In this document: positions 25,705 to 34,003 of the stretch, piece after piece | How positions within the stretch are numbered: the first letter of the stretch is position 1 | Layout: each line of letters begins with the position of its first letter | NCBI GenBank assembly: GCA_036745875.1 | Contig: DAIOFH010000002.1 | Location: 1-59,616, forward strand | Origin: DAIOFH01 sp036745875 | GTDB taxonomy: Bacteria > Planctomycetota > SZUA-567 | DNA length: 59,616 nt | Direction: 5' to 3' | Translations under genes and position numbers: made by a program | The notes under the pieces: model-generated | Databases searched by the model: none | What the model was told of the DNA's origin: nothing | What the model saw: only the letters and a program-made list of their open reading frames with translations

Positions 25705-26550
25705 GTGACCTTAAAAAAAATCAAACGCACAGTGCAGGGGCACCCTGCCGTGGACGGGGCGGGAGTCCATTTGGTGAGGGTTCTCGGCATCAGGACGGTG
25801 GAGGACTACGACCCGTTTCTTATGCTGGATTCATTCGAATCGAGGAACCCTGAGGATTACATCAAGGGCTTTCCCTTCCATCCCCATCGCGGCATCGAAA
25901 CAATCACCTATCTGGTGGAAGGCGAAATGGAGCACCAGGACAGCCTTGGCAACAAGGGGGTCATCAAGTCCGGCCACAGCCAATGGATGACGGCGGGCTC
26001 CGGGATCATCCACCAGGAAATGCCGACTGCTTCGCCGCGCATGCTTGGCCTGCAGATCTGGCTCAATATGCCGCAAAAAGACAAGATGGCCGATCCCGCC
26101 TACTTCGACATCAAAGGCGGCATGATCAAAACCGTCCAGGACGGCGCTGCGACCGTGCGCGTCGTCTCCGGCGAGTACAAGGGCGAGAAGGGCGTCACGA
26201 CGAAACACATCCGGGCGTCCCTCTACGACGTCAGCCTCCCCACCGGCCAAGAAATACGGATCGACACGAAACAGGGCGAAAACGTCTTTGTCTTCCTGCT
26301 CGAAGGGGACGCCGTCATGGACGGGCAAACGATCCCGGTTAAAACCGCCGTCCTCTTCGGCGAAGGTGACGCCATCGGCGTCAGGGCGACGGATAAGGAA
26401 CCGTGCCGTTTTATGTTCTTCTCCGGAAAACCGCTGCACGAGCCGGTCGCTTGGGGCGGCCCCATAGTCATGAACACGGACGAGGAGCTTGAACTCGCCT
26501 TCCAGGAGTTGGAGGCAGGCACTTTTATCAAGCACGAGGCGAAGATGTAG
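25705..26550 (+). CDS. pirin family protein
   Basis: A 281-residue bicupin of the pirin family. The metal-binding residues are visible in FPFHPHRGIETITYLVEGEM (two His) and GSGIIHQEMP (His and Glu). Bacterial pirins include quercetin dioxygenase-like enzymes and regulators of central metabolism, so the role here is open. The start is GTG at 25705 with AAGGAG seven bases upstream. It ends three bases before the end of the convergent alcohol dehydrogenase gene. Confidence 0.9.
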   Translation: MTLKKIKRTVQGHPAVDGAGVHLVRVLGIRTVEDYDPFLMLDSFESRNPEDYIKGFPFHPHRGIETITYLVEGEMEHQDSLGNKGVIKSGHSQWMTAGSGIIHQEMPTASPRMLGLQIWLNMPQKDKMADPAYFDIKGGMIKTVQDGAATVRVVSGEYKGEKGVTTKHIRASLYDVSLPTGQEIRIDTKQGENVFVFLLEGDAVMDGQTIPVKTAVLFGEGDAIGVRATDKEPCRFMFFSGKPLHEPVAWGGPIVMNTDEELELAFQELEAGTFIKHEAKM

Positions 26551-26553
26551 GCA

Positions 26554-27624
26554 TTACATTACCACCACGCCCTTGATTTTGTCCTGCGGGCCTCCGGCCA
26601 TTTCGATAATACCCTTTTCCACTTCGTCAAAGGAATAGCGGTGGGAAACGAGGGAGGAGAGTCGTACATTGCCGTTCGCCTGCGCGGCAAGCGCTTCGGG
26701 CCAACACAAGGGCGCGAGCCAGGAAAATTTGATCGTCTTGTCGGCCTGGATCGTTTCGAGGGCGGGGACTTCTATCTTGTCGTCCGGCCCGGGCAGGCCG
26801 AAATATACCACTGTCGCATAGGGCGCCGAGATTTCCAGCGCTTCGGCGAATGCGCGTTTGGCGCTCGTCGGCACTATCACCCGGTCTGCCAACCCGCCGC
26901 CGAATCCCTTGTGCAGCGCCGACTTGACGTCGGAAGCAAAGTACCTGGACGACTTGTCCTTGGTGTTCAGGAGGATGTCCGCCCCCAGGTCGCGGCCCGC
27001 CTCCAACGGAAAGTCCCTCGTGCCCACGAGGGCAATCGATCCAGCCCCCCGCGCTTTGGCGATTTCCACCATCATCAGGCCGATGGAGCCCGACCCTATC
27101 ACCGCCACCATGTCGCCGAGGCGGATGTCCAGTTTGCGCATGCCGTACACGGCGCAGGCCAGGGGCTCGGTAAGGGAGGCGGTCTCAAGCGCCATCGAGT
27201 CGGCGATCGGCATGACGTGGGTTTTTCTCACCGCGACAAACTCGGCAAAACCGCCATTGGCCGAAACGCCGATGACGTCGGAGTTGGGGCAGATGTTGAA
27301 CCTGCCGTCGGCGCAGGCCGGGCAGGCGTTGCATTGCTGCACCGGGTTGACGACGACTCGCTGGCCGGGCCGGAAATCAGGTTTGCCTCTCCCCCCTGCT
27401 TCGACAATGGTTCCGCTTATTTCGTGGCCAAGTATCAGGGGACCGTTTCCGTCAGGAGTGCCCAGCGGGCTGTGGCCGAAATAATAGCTGATGTCGGATC
27501 CGCAGATACCGACCGCCCCGGTCTTGACCAGTACTTCGTTGGCCGCCGGTTCCGGAACGGGAACTTCGGTAAGCCGCATCTTCTTGGGCTCGGTAAACAC
27601 CCATGCCCGCATAGTTTTCGACAT
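26554..27624 (-). CDS. zinc-dependent medium-chain alcohol/polyol dehydrogenase
   Basis: A 356-residue medium-chain dehydrogenase similar to L-idonate 5-dehydrogenase and sorbitol dehydrogenase. The catalytic zinc site is seen in GICGSDISYYFGH and LGHEISGTIVEAG; the structural zinc cysteines are in CNACPACADGRFNICPN. The NAD-binding motif is VAVIGSGSIGLMMVEIA. It lies 21 bases after the AEC transporter on the same strand, so the pair may handle a sugar acid or polyol and its export or import. The exact substrate is not shown by the sequence. Confidence 0.88.
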   Translation of the reverse strand: MSKTMRAWVFTEPKKMRLTEVPVPEPAANEVLVKTGAVGICGSDISYYFGHSPLGTPDGNGPLILGHEISGTIVEAGGRGKPDFRPGQRVVVNPVQQCNACPACADGRFNICPNSDVIGVSANGGFAEFVAVRKTHVMPIADSMALETASLTEPLACAVYGMRKLDIRLGDMVAVIGSGSIGLMMVEIAKARGAGSIALVGTRDFPLEAGRDLGADILLNTKDKSSRYFASDVKSALHKGFGGGLADRVIVPTSAKRAFAEALEISAPYATVVYFGLPGPDDKIEVPALETIQADKTIKFSWLAPLCWPEALAAQANGNVRLSSLVSHRYSFDEVEKGIIEMAGGPQDKIKGVVVM

Positions 27625-27645
27625 GTCTTTTCCTCCCCATAGATC

Positions 27646-28680
27646 CTAAAACCATTGCAAGTACGCGTAATTGGCTATCCAGGCGACAAGGGGAACCGTC
27701 GCCAGGCTGGCCACTGTCATCCACAGCACGCCCCGCGCCGCCAGGAGGGAGTCGCCGCCATAGACGTCCGTCACCCCCAGGCTGGTGGCCGCTGTCGGCA
27801 TGCAGCAGATCAGGATCACCACCAGGTACTCCGAATGGGACATGGTAAATCCGAGCTGTATGATCAGGAGCACGACAAGCACCGTCAGGGCCGGGGTGAA
27901 CAGGAGTCGTATGACCGAACAAAGGACAAGGGAGCGGTTGTTCGGTTTTTCCGTCAATTCTTCGACGCTGCCGCCTTTTTCGCTGCCCGCCAGGCGCAGG
28001 CCGATCTGGAAAATCGACAGCGGCAGGGCGGTCGCGCCAAGGAGGACTACCGCTTCCCAGGCGGACATCGAGGTGCCGACCCAGAACGATTGTTCCGCGA
28101 GTTCCGTTGCCGTCATGAGGTGGGCGTTCGCCAGGGACGGTATGGCCACCGCCAGGATAAGGCCGATGACCGTGGCGATGACCTGGTTGTTGAGGACCAG
28201 GTTTTTGACCGTTTTCCAGCCCGCGCCGGGGCGGAAGCCGGTCATGCCGAAGGACCAGAGGTAGACTGTTATCCCGGCATTGAAAAGAAGGACGATCCGG
28301 ATGCCGACCTCGCCGAAAAGCGGTTCGCATACGGCGAGGCCGAGAAAAATCCAGTTCGGGAACGCGGCGAGAAAACGGAATGTCGCCCGCTCGTTCATGG
28401 GGGCGAACAACCTGGCGGTAAAGAGTCCGATAATGTCGGAAAAAGCCACCAGCCCCGCGCCAAGGACGGGGTAGGGCCAGTACTGTCCTATCGTCTGAGG
28501 GTCGATGCAGCGCGGCATGTAAGCTATGACCATGCAAGGAGTTGCTATGGATATCGTATAGTGGCTGATGACGTTGAGAGAATTTTCCGGAACCAACTTC
28601 ATCCGTTTTACGAAATAGCCGATAAGTATAAGGAGGCATATCGAGGCGATTTTATAAAAAATCACCGAGCTGCTGAGCAT
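27646..28680 (-). CDS. AEC (auxin efflux carrier) family transporter
   Basis: A 344-residue membrane protein with about ten helices in two halves of five joined by a hydrophilic loop near residues 228-246. It fits the AEC family, whose bacterial members move malate, malonate or other organic acids. Helix-breaking motifs are present (ISIATPCMVIAYMP, PTAATSLGVTDVYGGD). It precedes the polyol dehydrogenase by 21 bases on the same strand and diverges from the FtsX-type permease gene. Confidence 0.83.
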   Translation of the reverse strand: MLSSSVIFYKIASICLLILIGYFVKRMKLVPENSLNVISHYTISIATPCMVIAYMPRCIDPQTIGQYWPYPVLGAGLVAFSDIIGLFTARLFAPMNERATFRFLAAFPNWIFLGLAVCEPLFGEVGIRIVLLFNAGITVYLWSFGMTGFRPGAGWKTVKNLVLNNQVIATVIGLILAVAIPSLANAHLMTATELAEQSFWVGTSMSAWEAVVLLGATALPLSIFQIGLRLAGSEKGGSVEELTEKPNNRSLVLCSVIRLLFTPALTVLVVLLIIQLGFTMSHSEYLVVILICCMPTAATSLGVTDVYGGDSLLAARGVLWMTVASLATVPLVAWIANYAYLQWF

Positions 28681-28803
28681 TGTGGAGCCTTTCGCGAAGA
28701 TAGGGTGTTTAACAGTTACGTCAGTATTTTCCTCATCCTGGAAGGAAAAGAAACAATATTCCCGCTGTTCCTGTTCCGCATGGCTGGAAAGGTATGATAG
28801 AGA

Positions 28804-30198
28804 ATGATGTATTTACAGCTTGCCTGGCGGTACGCCACACGGCGCGTCGTGAATTTCATCGCCATCGCCGCGCTGGCGCTGGCGCTCGCTGTGCAGATCG
28901 TCGCCATGGCCGTCCTGGACGGCATGCTTGTCGATCTTGAGAAACGCCTGCGCAATATGGGTGAACAGATTACCCTCACCGTCCTTTCCGCCCTGCCGGA
29001 CAAGGACGATTTCGACCATGCGGCCGCGGCCCTGGCCAAGGAAATACCCGGCGTCACGGCGGTCACGCCGATGGTGCAGAAGGTCGGGTTCATAGAAGCC
29101 GGCGGCGGCGCCGAGTATGTCTGGGTGCAGGGGATAGACCTGAAGGCAGAACTCGCCCACAGTTCCCTCGCCTCCCATCTCCTCAATTTCAAACCGAATC
29201 CGGCTGATCCAAGCTGGCACTCGGCAGCCGCGGCCGGACAGCGTCCCGGATTGTTCATGGGCGAGCAGCTGGCCAACCGCCTTGGCGTACGGCCGGGTAT
29301 GGACGTCGAGCTGTTTTATGCCAACCGCACCGCCGAAGGCGGATTTGAAACGCGGTCAAGGCGTTTTGTCCTGACCTCGACCTACAGGAGCGGCGTTTTC
29401 GAGCGCGACCGCTATGGCATTTACATCCCGATCTCGGAGGCGGCCGACTTTTACCTCGCCCCCGAATACGGGCCCGATGCCGCGGGCAAGACCGAAATGT
29501 TTGTCCTCTGGCTGGACGATCCCGACAGGGCGAACGACCTGGAGGACAGCGCGAAAAACACTCTCGTCCGAGCCCTAGGGGTAGGCTCGTCCGAGATCGT
29601 CTCCGATACCTGGCAGCGGCGCTGGTCGGAAATGGCCGAGGGAATGAAGCATGAAAACAACCTGATGGAGCTGGTTCTGCTCCTTAACGACGCGGCAAGC
29701 GGTTTTTGCGTTTTCGCCATCCTCGTCACGCTTGTCTCGCGGCGCATACGGGACGTCGGCCTGCTCCGTTGCATCGGCGCGTCGCGTCGCGGCGTGATGA
29801 CGGTGTTCCTCATGGTCGGCCTGCTGATAGGCGTTTCCGGCGGCGTCCTGGGCGTCCTCGCCGGGTCGTTCCTCGCCGGCCCGCTGGCATTGGAAGAGCA
29901 GGACGGCGCATTGCGCTTTGCGGCCGGCGGCGCGGTGGCGACGCCATTGGGCGCGACCGAAAAAGCCGGGGACAGGCGTCCCAGAATCGACCGCTATTAC
30001 GAAGCGGTCACCGGCCAGCCGCTCTATCCGCCGCGCATGTTCGGCGTCGCCGGGGAAGCGGGGTTGCCAACCGTGGTCTATCCCTGGAAGCTTGCCCTGT
30101 ATTTCCTCGCCGCCGTGCTTGTCTCCGTTTTGGCCGCATTGTATCCGGCTATGTGGGCCGCCTGGCGCGAACCGATGAGCGCCTTACGGGAGTCCTGA
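28804..30198 (+). CDS. FtsX/LolE-like ABC transporter permease
   Basis: A 464-residue protein with the MacB/LolCE layout: one N-terminal helix (residues about 15-40), a large periplasmic domain, and three C-terminal helices. The FtsX domain reads SRRIRDVGLLRCIGASRRGVM and ends PAMWAAWREPMSALRES. Such permeases work with a LolD/MacB-type ATPase in mechanotransmission, for example extracting lipoproteins or expelling peptides. An insertion of about 60 residues between the last two helices is longer than usual. The ATPase gene starts two bases after its stop. A second ATG at 28807 is an alternative start. Confidence 0.86.
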   Translation: MMYLQLAWRYATRRVVNFIAIAALALALAVQIVAMAVLDGMLVDLEKRLRNMGEQITLTVLSALPDKDDFDHAAAALAKEIPGVTAVTPMVQKVGFIEAGGGAEYVWVQGIDLKAELAHSSLASHLLNFKPNPADPSWHSAAAAGQRPGLFMGEQLANRLGVRPGMDVELFYANRTAEGGFETRSRRFVLTSTYRSGVFERDRYGIYIPISEAADFYLAPEYGPDAAGKTEMFVLWLDDPDRANDLEDSAKNTLVRALGVGSSEIVSDTWQRRWSEMAEGMKHENNLMELVLLLNDAASGFCVFAILVTLVSRRIRDVGLLRCIGASRRGVMTVFLMVGLLIGVSGGVLGVLAGSFLAGPLALEEQDGALRFAAGGAVATPLGATEKAGDRRPRIDRYYEAVTGQPLYPPRMFGVAGEAGLPTVVYPWKLALYFLAAVLVSVLAALYPAMWAAWREPMSALRES

Positions 30199-30200
30199 TA

Positions 30201-30887
30201 ATGTCAACCCCAGTTCTTGAAGTGACAGATCTGCATAAAACCTATCACGACGGCGAAAGCCGGTTGAATGTCCTGAAAGGGATAGATTTCTCCGTCGCTT
30301 CCGGGGAAAGCCTCGCCCTTGTCGGCAAAAGCGGATCGGGGAAAAGCACGATCCTGAACGTCGTCGGCCTGCTTGACCGCCCCGACTCCGGGGATATCTC
30401 GATAGACGGCACCAGAGTTTCAAGCCTCGGCGAAAGCGGAAGGACGCGCTTCCGTTCGCGGGAGATTGGTTTTGTTTTCCAAAACTACCATCTTCTCGGC
30501 GATTTCAGCATTGCGGAAAACGTCATGCTTGGCAGGGCGATAGGCTATGGCGGCGGCTTCGGCAGGAAAAACCGCGCCGAGGCGATGCAGTGGCTGGATC
30601 GTGTCGGCCTGACGGATAAAGCGAAACGCCCGCCGTCAAAGCTGTCCGGCGGCGAACAGCAGCGTGCGGCCATCGCGCGGGCGCTTATGGCACAACCGCG
30701 CCTTCTCCTTTGCGACGAGCCGACCGGCAATCTGGACGCCGCGACCGGCGAGGAGGTGTCGTCCTGGCTTTTCCGCGCCGTGCACGACGAGGACATGGCG
30801 ATGGTGCTGGTCACCCATGATACGGCGCTGGCGCAGCGCGCGGACAGGATCATGACGCTGGTGGACGGGAGATTCGAAAATTCCTGA
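30201..30887 (+). CDS. ABC ATPase of the LolD/MacB family
   Basis: A 228-residue ATPase with Walker A GKSGSGKSTI, signature LSGGEQQRAAIARAL, Walker B LLLCDEPTGNLD and H-loop VLVTHD. The SGGEQQR-AIARAL signature and the LNVVGLLDRPDSG block are typical of LolD/MacB partners. It starts two bases after the permease. The large lipoprotein gene begins 89 bases downstream on the same strand, so this transporter could handle lipoproteins, but that link is only positional. Confidence 0.9.
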   Translation: MSTPVLEVTDLHKTYHDGESRLNVLKGIDFSVASGESLALVGKSGSGKSTILNVVGLLDRPDSGDISIDGTRVSSLGESGRTRFRSREIGFVFQNYHLLGDFSIAENVMLGRAIGYGGGFGRKNRAEAMQWLDRVGLTDKAKRPPSKLSGGEQQRAAIARALMAQPRLLLCDEPTGNLDAATGEEVSSWLFRAVHDEDMAMVLVTHDTALAQRADRIMTLVDGRFENS

Positions 30888-30976
30888 AGAAAGTTGATGG
30901 TTTTGGGCGATAAAAACCAAAGCATTAAATAAAAGAACCGTTAGCATACGGATACAGAGAGAAAGGTTGGACACAG

Positions 30977-33289
30977 ATGGCAGGTAAAATTTTATTGGGG
31001 GGAAGGCTGTCTTTACGCCTTGCGGTGTTTGCGCTGACCGGCTTTTTGTCCCTGGTCGTAGGGTGTACGGAAGCGGTGAACACGTATCATGTGAGTAACG
31101 CCGACAGCGGTCTGGCCGTCACCGACAGGGTGCTGGTCCTTCCGTTCCTCGATTCGAGGACCTTCACCGACCCGAACGACCCGTACCGCGAAACACTTGG
31201 GGAACACGCTCGCGACGTCTTCACCACCGCGCTGAAGGAAAATGCCTCCTTCAACGGCACCATTGTCGACGCGCCCGGCGTTCCGGACCAGAAGACCTCT
31301 CTCTCCATCGCAGAAGTGGCCGACCTTGGCCGCGCCTACGGAGCCGACTACGTCGTAGCGGGGCAGGTGTTCAGCTACACCGGCACCCGCGCGGCCAGCA
31401 TTCCCGCCCGAGCCGGCATGTTTGTCAGGATCGTCTCCGCCAGGGACGGGTCACTGATCTTTGTCGGCGATCACTATCAGGCCGCCGCAGTGCCCGGCGC
31501 CACCGGCGGCAGGGAGCTCCAGGCCAGACTGGTCGCGGAAAAACTTGTCGACAGTTTCGCCACCCGTCTGAAATCCTCCGACCATGCCGTGCTTAGGCAG
31601 CCTGCCGCCAGTTCGATCGCGGCGTACGCATCTATCCCTCCTGGCGCGGGTATGCGCCGGATATGGGGCAACGACACTACTTTCCCGGAGCCGCTCCCGC
31701 TTCTCCCGCCCCCCGATTTCACCGTCACCCCCGTTTTTGACGAGAGTAGCGATGCGGCGAGCGGTCTTCCCGAGGTGCCGCCGGTTCTGGACTACGGCGA
31801 AGGGGACGACTTCTTCAAGTTCTCCGCCGGCGACGTTGCAGCCGCGACGGAAAAGAATGACGAATCCGCCGACGCATGGGTAAGTCCCGCCAATTCCGGG
31901 ACTGCGGAAGCGGAAGAGGTGGCCTCCACCGGCGAAGCGGCGGAAGAGGAATTTGTCGCCACTGCTCCCCCTTCCCTCGAGGAAGCCATGGCTGACGGGG
32001 AAATTGCCGAAAACAGCGAAGGCAAGTCCGAAGGCACAAGCATTGAAAGCGCAACCGTCGCCGTTGTGGATGAAGCGGTCGAGGCTGAAGTCGCAGAGGT
32101 TCCCGAGGTTCCGGTTGACGACGCCGCTCCAGTTGTCGCCGCCGCCGATGTCGATGCGGATGCGGATGCCGACATGGCCAGCGAAGCCTGGATGCTGACC
32201 GGTGACGAGCTGGCCGCCGATTTGTTCGAGGAGGAAGGGGCGTACGACACCATGCTTGCCCTGCGGCGTCAGAGATTGGCGGCAAACGAATCCTCCGTAC
32301 AGACCGAAGTGGGGCAGACCGCTGTGGAAGCCGCCGTCATTATTCCCCAGCCGATCGTGGAGGCGCCTGCTCCCGTCGTCGCCGAACTGGCAGCCGTACC
32401 GGAGGAGGAGACCGCGGTCCTCGCCGATGTCGCCGTGATTACCTCTGCGGCCGAGGAGCCCGCCGAATCGGTTCAACAGTCCGTCGAAGGCGACGGATAT
32501 ATGACCCAGCGCCAGTATTTCGAATCCGTCGGCGCGTGGCTCGCGGATGACGCCGCCGTCATCGTCGAGGAGCCTTTGGCTTTGCAACCCATCGTCACTG
32601 CCGACATCATTGCCCAACCCGCCCCGACCTACGCCGTCGACATGGTGGTGCAGCAGGATACGGCTTCGGTCGCGGCCGTTCCCGATACCGAGTTCATTTC
32701 CTCGACCTTGATGCGCCGCGGTGACGTGAAGGTATTGATCCTGCCGTACCATGAGCGCGAAAACCCGGACAACCTCATCGCCCATACCGGCGGCGGCGAA
32801 GTGGTGACCGCCCTGTTCGGCGCGAAGCTGGCTATGGAACCGGGAGTACAGGTCATGTGGTCGGGCGGAAACACCTATACCCACAACTACCTGGCATCTG
32901 TCGATGAAGCGATTGCCTATGGCAGAATGTCCGGAGTCGACTATATCGTTCGCGGCCAGGTGGTGGAGTTCCGCCGGGCGCAGTCGGTCCCCAGTTTTTA
33001 TTCCGCCGTCATCAGCACGGCAGTTTTGGCTGCACAGATATTCTTTGCGGAAATGAGCGGGGTGGATGTGGCTACGGAAGTCTACCGGGTCGCGGATGGC
33101 CGGTGCATAATGTCCCGCCGCGACCGTTCGCAGCAGAAGTATGTCGTCCAGGCCGAGAAGACGGTGCGCAAGATTGCTACCAGCATGGCGAACGATATCG
33201 CCGCCGTGATGAAGGACCCAGCCGCCACTGAGATGGACCCTCTGATTGACGGTCTGGTCACCACACCGGCACTTTCGAGCACAGAATAG
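30977..33289 (+). CDS. lipoprotein with two related alpha/beta domains joined by an acidic low-complexity linker
   Basis: A 770-residue protein. It has a lipobox LVVGC with Cys30 as the likely lipidated residue. Residues about 48-190 (opening RVLVLPFLDSRTF, with YGADYVVAGQV) and about 585-745 (opening VKVLILPYHERE, with SGVDYIVRGQV) look like two copies of one fold, similar in pattern to CsgG/TolB-N/GNA1162 lipoprotein domains. Between them lie about 350 residues rich in Ala, Glu, Val and Asp, probably disordered. The role is unknown; attachment to the outer membrane is inferred. A strong terminator follows its stop. Confidence 0.8.
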   Translation: MAGKILLGGRLSLRLAVFALTGFLSLVVGCTEAVNTYHVSNADSGLAVTDRVLVLPFLDSRTFTDPNDPYRETLGEHARDVFTTALKENASFNGTIVDAPGVPDQKTSLSIAEVADLGRAYGADYVVAGQVFSYTGTRAASIPARAGMFVRIVSARDGSLIFVGDHYQAAAVPGATGGRELQARLVAEKLVDSFATRLKSSDHAVLRQPAASSIAAYASIPPGAGMRRIWGNDTTFPEPLPLLPPPDFTVTPVFDESSDAASGLPEVPPVLDYGEGDDFFKFSAGDVAAATEKNDESADAWVSPANSGTAEAEEVASTGEAAEEEFVATAPPSLEEAMADGEIAENSEGKSEGTSIESATVAVVDEAVEAEVAEVPEVPVDDAAPVVAAADVDADADADMASEAWMLTGDELAADLFEEEGAYDTMLALRRQRLAANESSVQTEVGQTAVEAAVIIPQPIVEAPAPVVAELAAVPEEETAVLADVAVITSAAEEPAESVQQSVEGDGYMTQRQYFESVGAWLADDAAVIVEEPLALQPIVTADIIAQPAPTYAVDMVVQQDTASVAAVPDTEFISSTLMRRGDVKVLILPYHERENPDNLIAHTGGGEVVTALFGAKLAMEPGVQVMWSGGNTYTHNYLASVDEAIAYGRMSGVDYIVRGQVVEFRRAQSVPSFYSAVISTAVLAAQIFFAEMSGVDVATEVYRVADGRCIMSRRDRSQQKYVVQAEKTVRKIATSMANDIAAVMKDPAATEMDPLIDGLVTTPALSSTE

Positions 33290-33325
33290 CTGAGTGAACG
33301 TCACTTGATCAACCTGATCACAACA

Positions 33326-33363
33326 ACCCCGTATGCTTGATGCGTATGGGGTTTATTGTTTTT
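33326..33363 (+). terminator. intrinsic terminator after the lipoprotein gene
   Basis: ACCCCGTATGC and GCGTATGGGGT form an 11-pair stem (two G-T wobbles) around TTGAT, followed by TTATTGTTTTTT. It closes the FtsX-ATPase-lipoprotein unit. Confidence 0.85.
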
Positions 33364-33375
33364 TGGAAAATATTA

Positions 33376-33416
33376 TTGACATATGCTCATAATTATATAT
33401 TATTTCGGGCATATGT
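33376..33416 (+). promoter_or_regulatory. strong promoter flanked by an inverted repeat, ahead of the His/Cys-rich protein gene
   Basis: TTGACA at 33376 and TATTAT at 33398 are 16 bases apart, nearly consensus. The sequence ACATATGC (33379-33386, overlapping the -35 box) is repeated in inverted form as GCATATGT (33409-33416, near the expected transcript start). The two copies are 30 bases apart centre to centre, about three helical turns, so a regulator could bind both and enclose the -10 region. The regulator is unknown; DUF134, encoded downstream, is one candidate. Confidence 0.6.
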
Positions 33417-33504
33417 TTTTTATGTTGCAGAAAGTTGTAATTTCTGAATCATGGACACTGTACCAGCACGCAAGCACTGTTGGTAACTTCTAAAAAGGAA
33501 TATG

Positions 33505-33756
33505 ATGAACACACACTCGGAACATGAACACCAAGGTTGCTGCGGCCACGGCAATCACGATCAAGACCACGGTCACGACCATCATCAACATGGCAATGGC
33601 GGATGCTGCGGCCAGGGCCAGGGAAATCATGAACATCGTCGCGAACACGGCCACGGCGAGAGCGGCTGTTGCGGAGGTCAGGGAAAACGCCGTCACGAAG
33701 CGGCCGAGGCCGGACACGGACATGGACATGGTGGCGGTTGCTGCGGCAGAAAATAA
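33505..33756 (+). CDS. small His/Cys/Gly-rich, probably metal-binding protein
   Basis: An 83-residue hydrophilic protein I cannot assign to a named family. It holds 18 histidines and eight cysteines, the latter as four Cys-Cys-Gly units about 20 residues apart (HQGCCGHG, NGGCCGQG, ESGCCGGQ, GGGCCGRK), separated by His/Gly/Asp/Asn runs such as DHGHDHHQH. The composition suggests binding of nickel, zinc, cobalt or copper. AAAAGGAA lies five bases before the ATG at 33505 (an ATG at 33502 is too close). There is no signal peptide. It follows a near-consensus promoter and precedes a DUF134 gene. Confidence 0.72.
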   Translation: MNTHSEHEHQGCCGHGNHDQDHGHDHHQHGNGGCCGQGQGNHEHRREHGHGESGCCGGQGKRRHEAAEAGHGHGHGGGCCGRK

Positions 33757-33824
33757 AAAAACAGTTGCATAAATTGAGCTATATATTATTATCGAATTAG
33801 TAATAATATGACATGAATCCCATT

Positions 33825-33856
33825 CAAAGAGGCGCATTGTCAAATGCGCCTCTTTG
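33825..33856 (+). terminator. perfect 14-pair hairpin between the His/Cys-rich gene and DUF134
   Basis: CAAAGAGGCGCATT and AATGCGCCTCTTTG pair without mismatch around a GTCA loop. No U-run follows on either strand, so it is not a standard Rho-independent terminator, but the stem is strong enough to block exonucleases or pause polymerase. It lies 68 bases after the His/Cys-rich gene and about 150 before DUF134. Confidence 0.6.
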
Positions 33857-34003
33857 GGGAATAACAGCGATTCCAATTGAAAGCCTTCGTTAGTACCATT
33901 GTGGTTGTCTGTTCCACGGTGGCTAAACCCTGTGGACTTATCAGGTTGGAATCGGTAAGCAGTGACGGAAATGGTCAACTGGAAATAGTATAAGGAAGTG
34001 TTG

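Noticed and set aside
28804..30887. Calling the FtsX-type permease and ATPase true LolCDE
   Set aside because: Only one permease gene is present, and the family also includes MacB-like and other exporters; lipoprotein sorting cannot be claimed from sequence alone.
31451..33304. A 617-codon open frame on the minus strand opposite the large lipoprotein gene
   Set aside because: Its His/Gly/Arg-rich, low-complexity product mirrors the codon bias of the plus-strand Ala/Glu/Val linker; no ribosome-binding site or family motif supports it.
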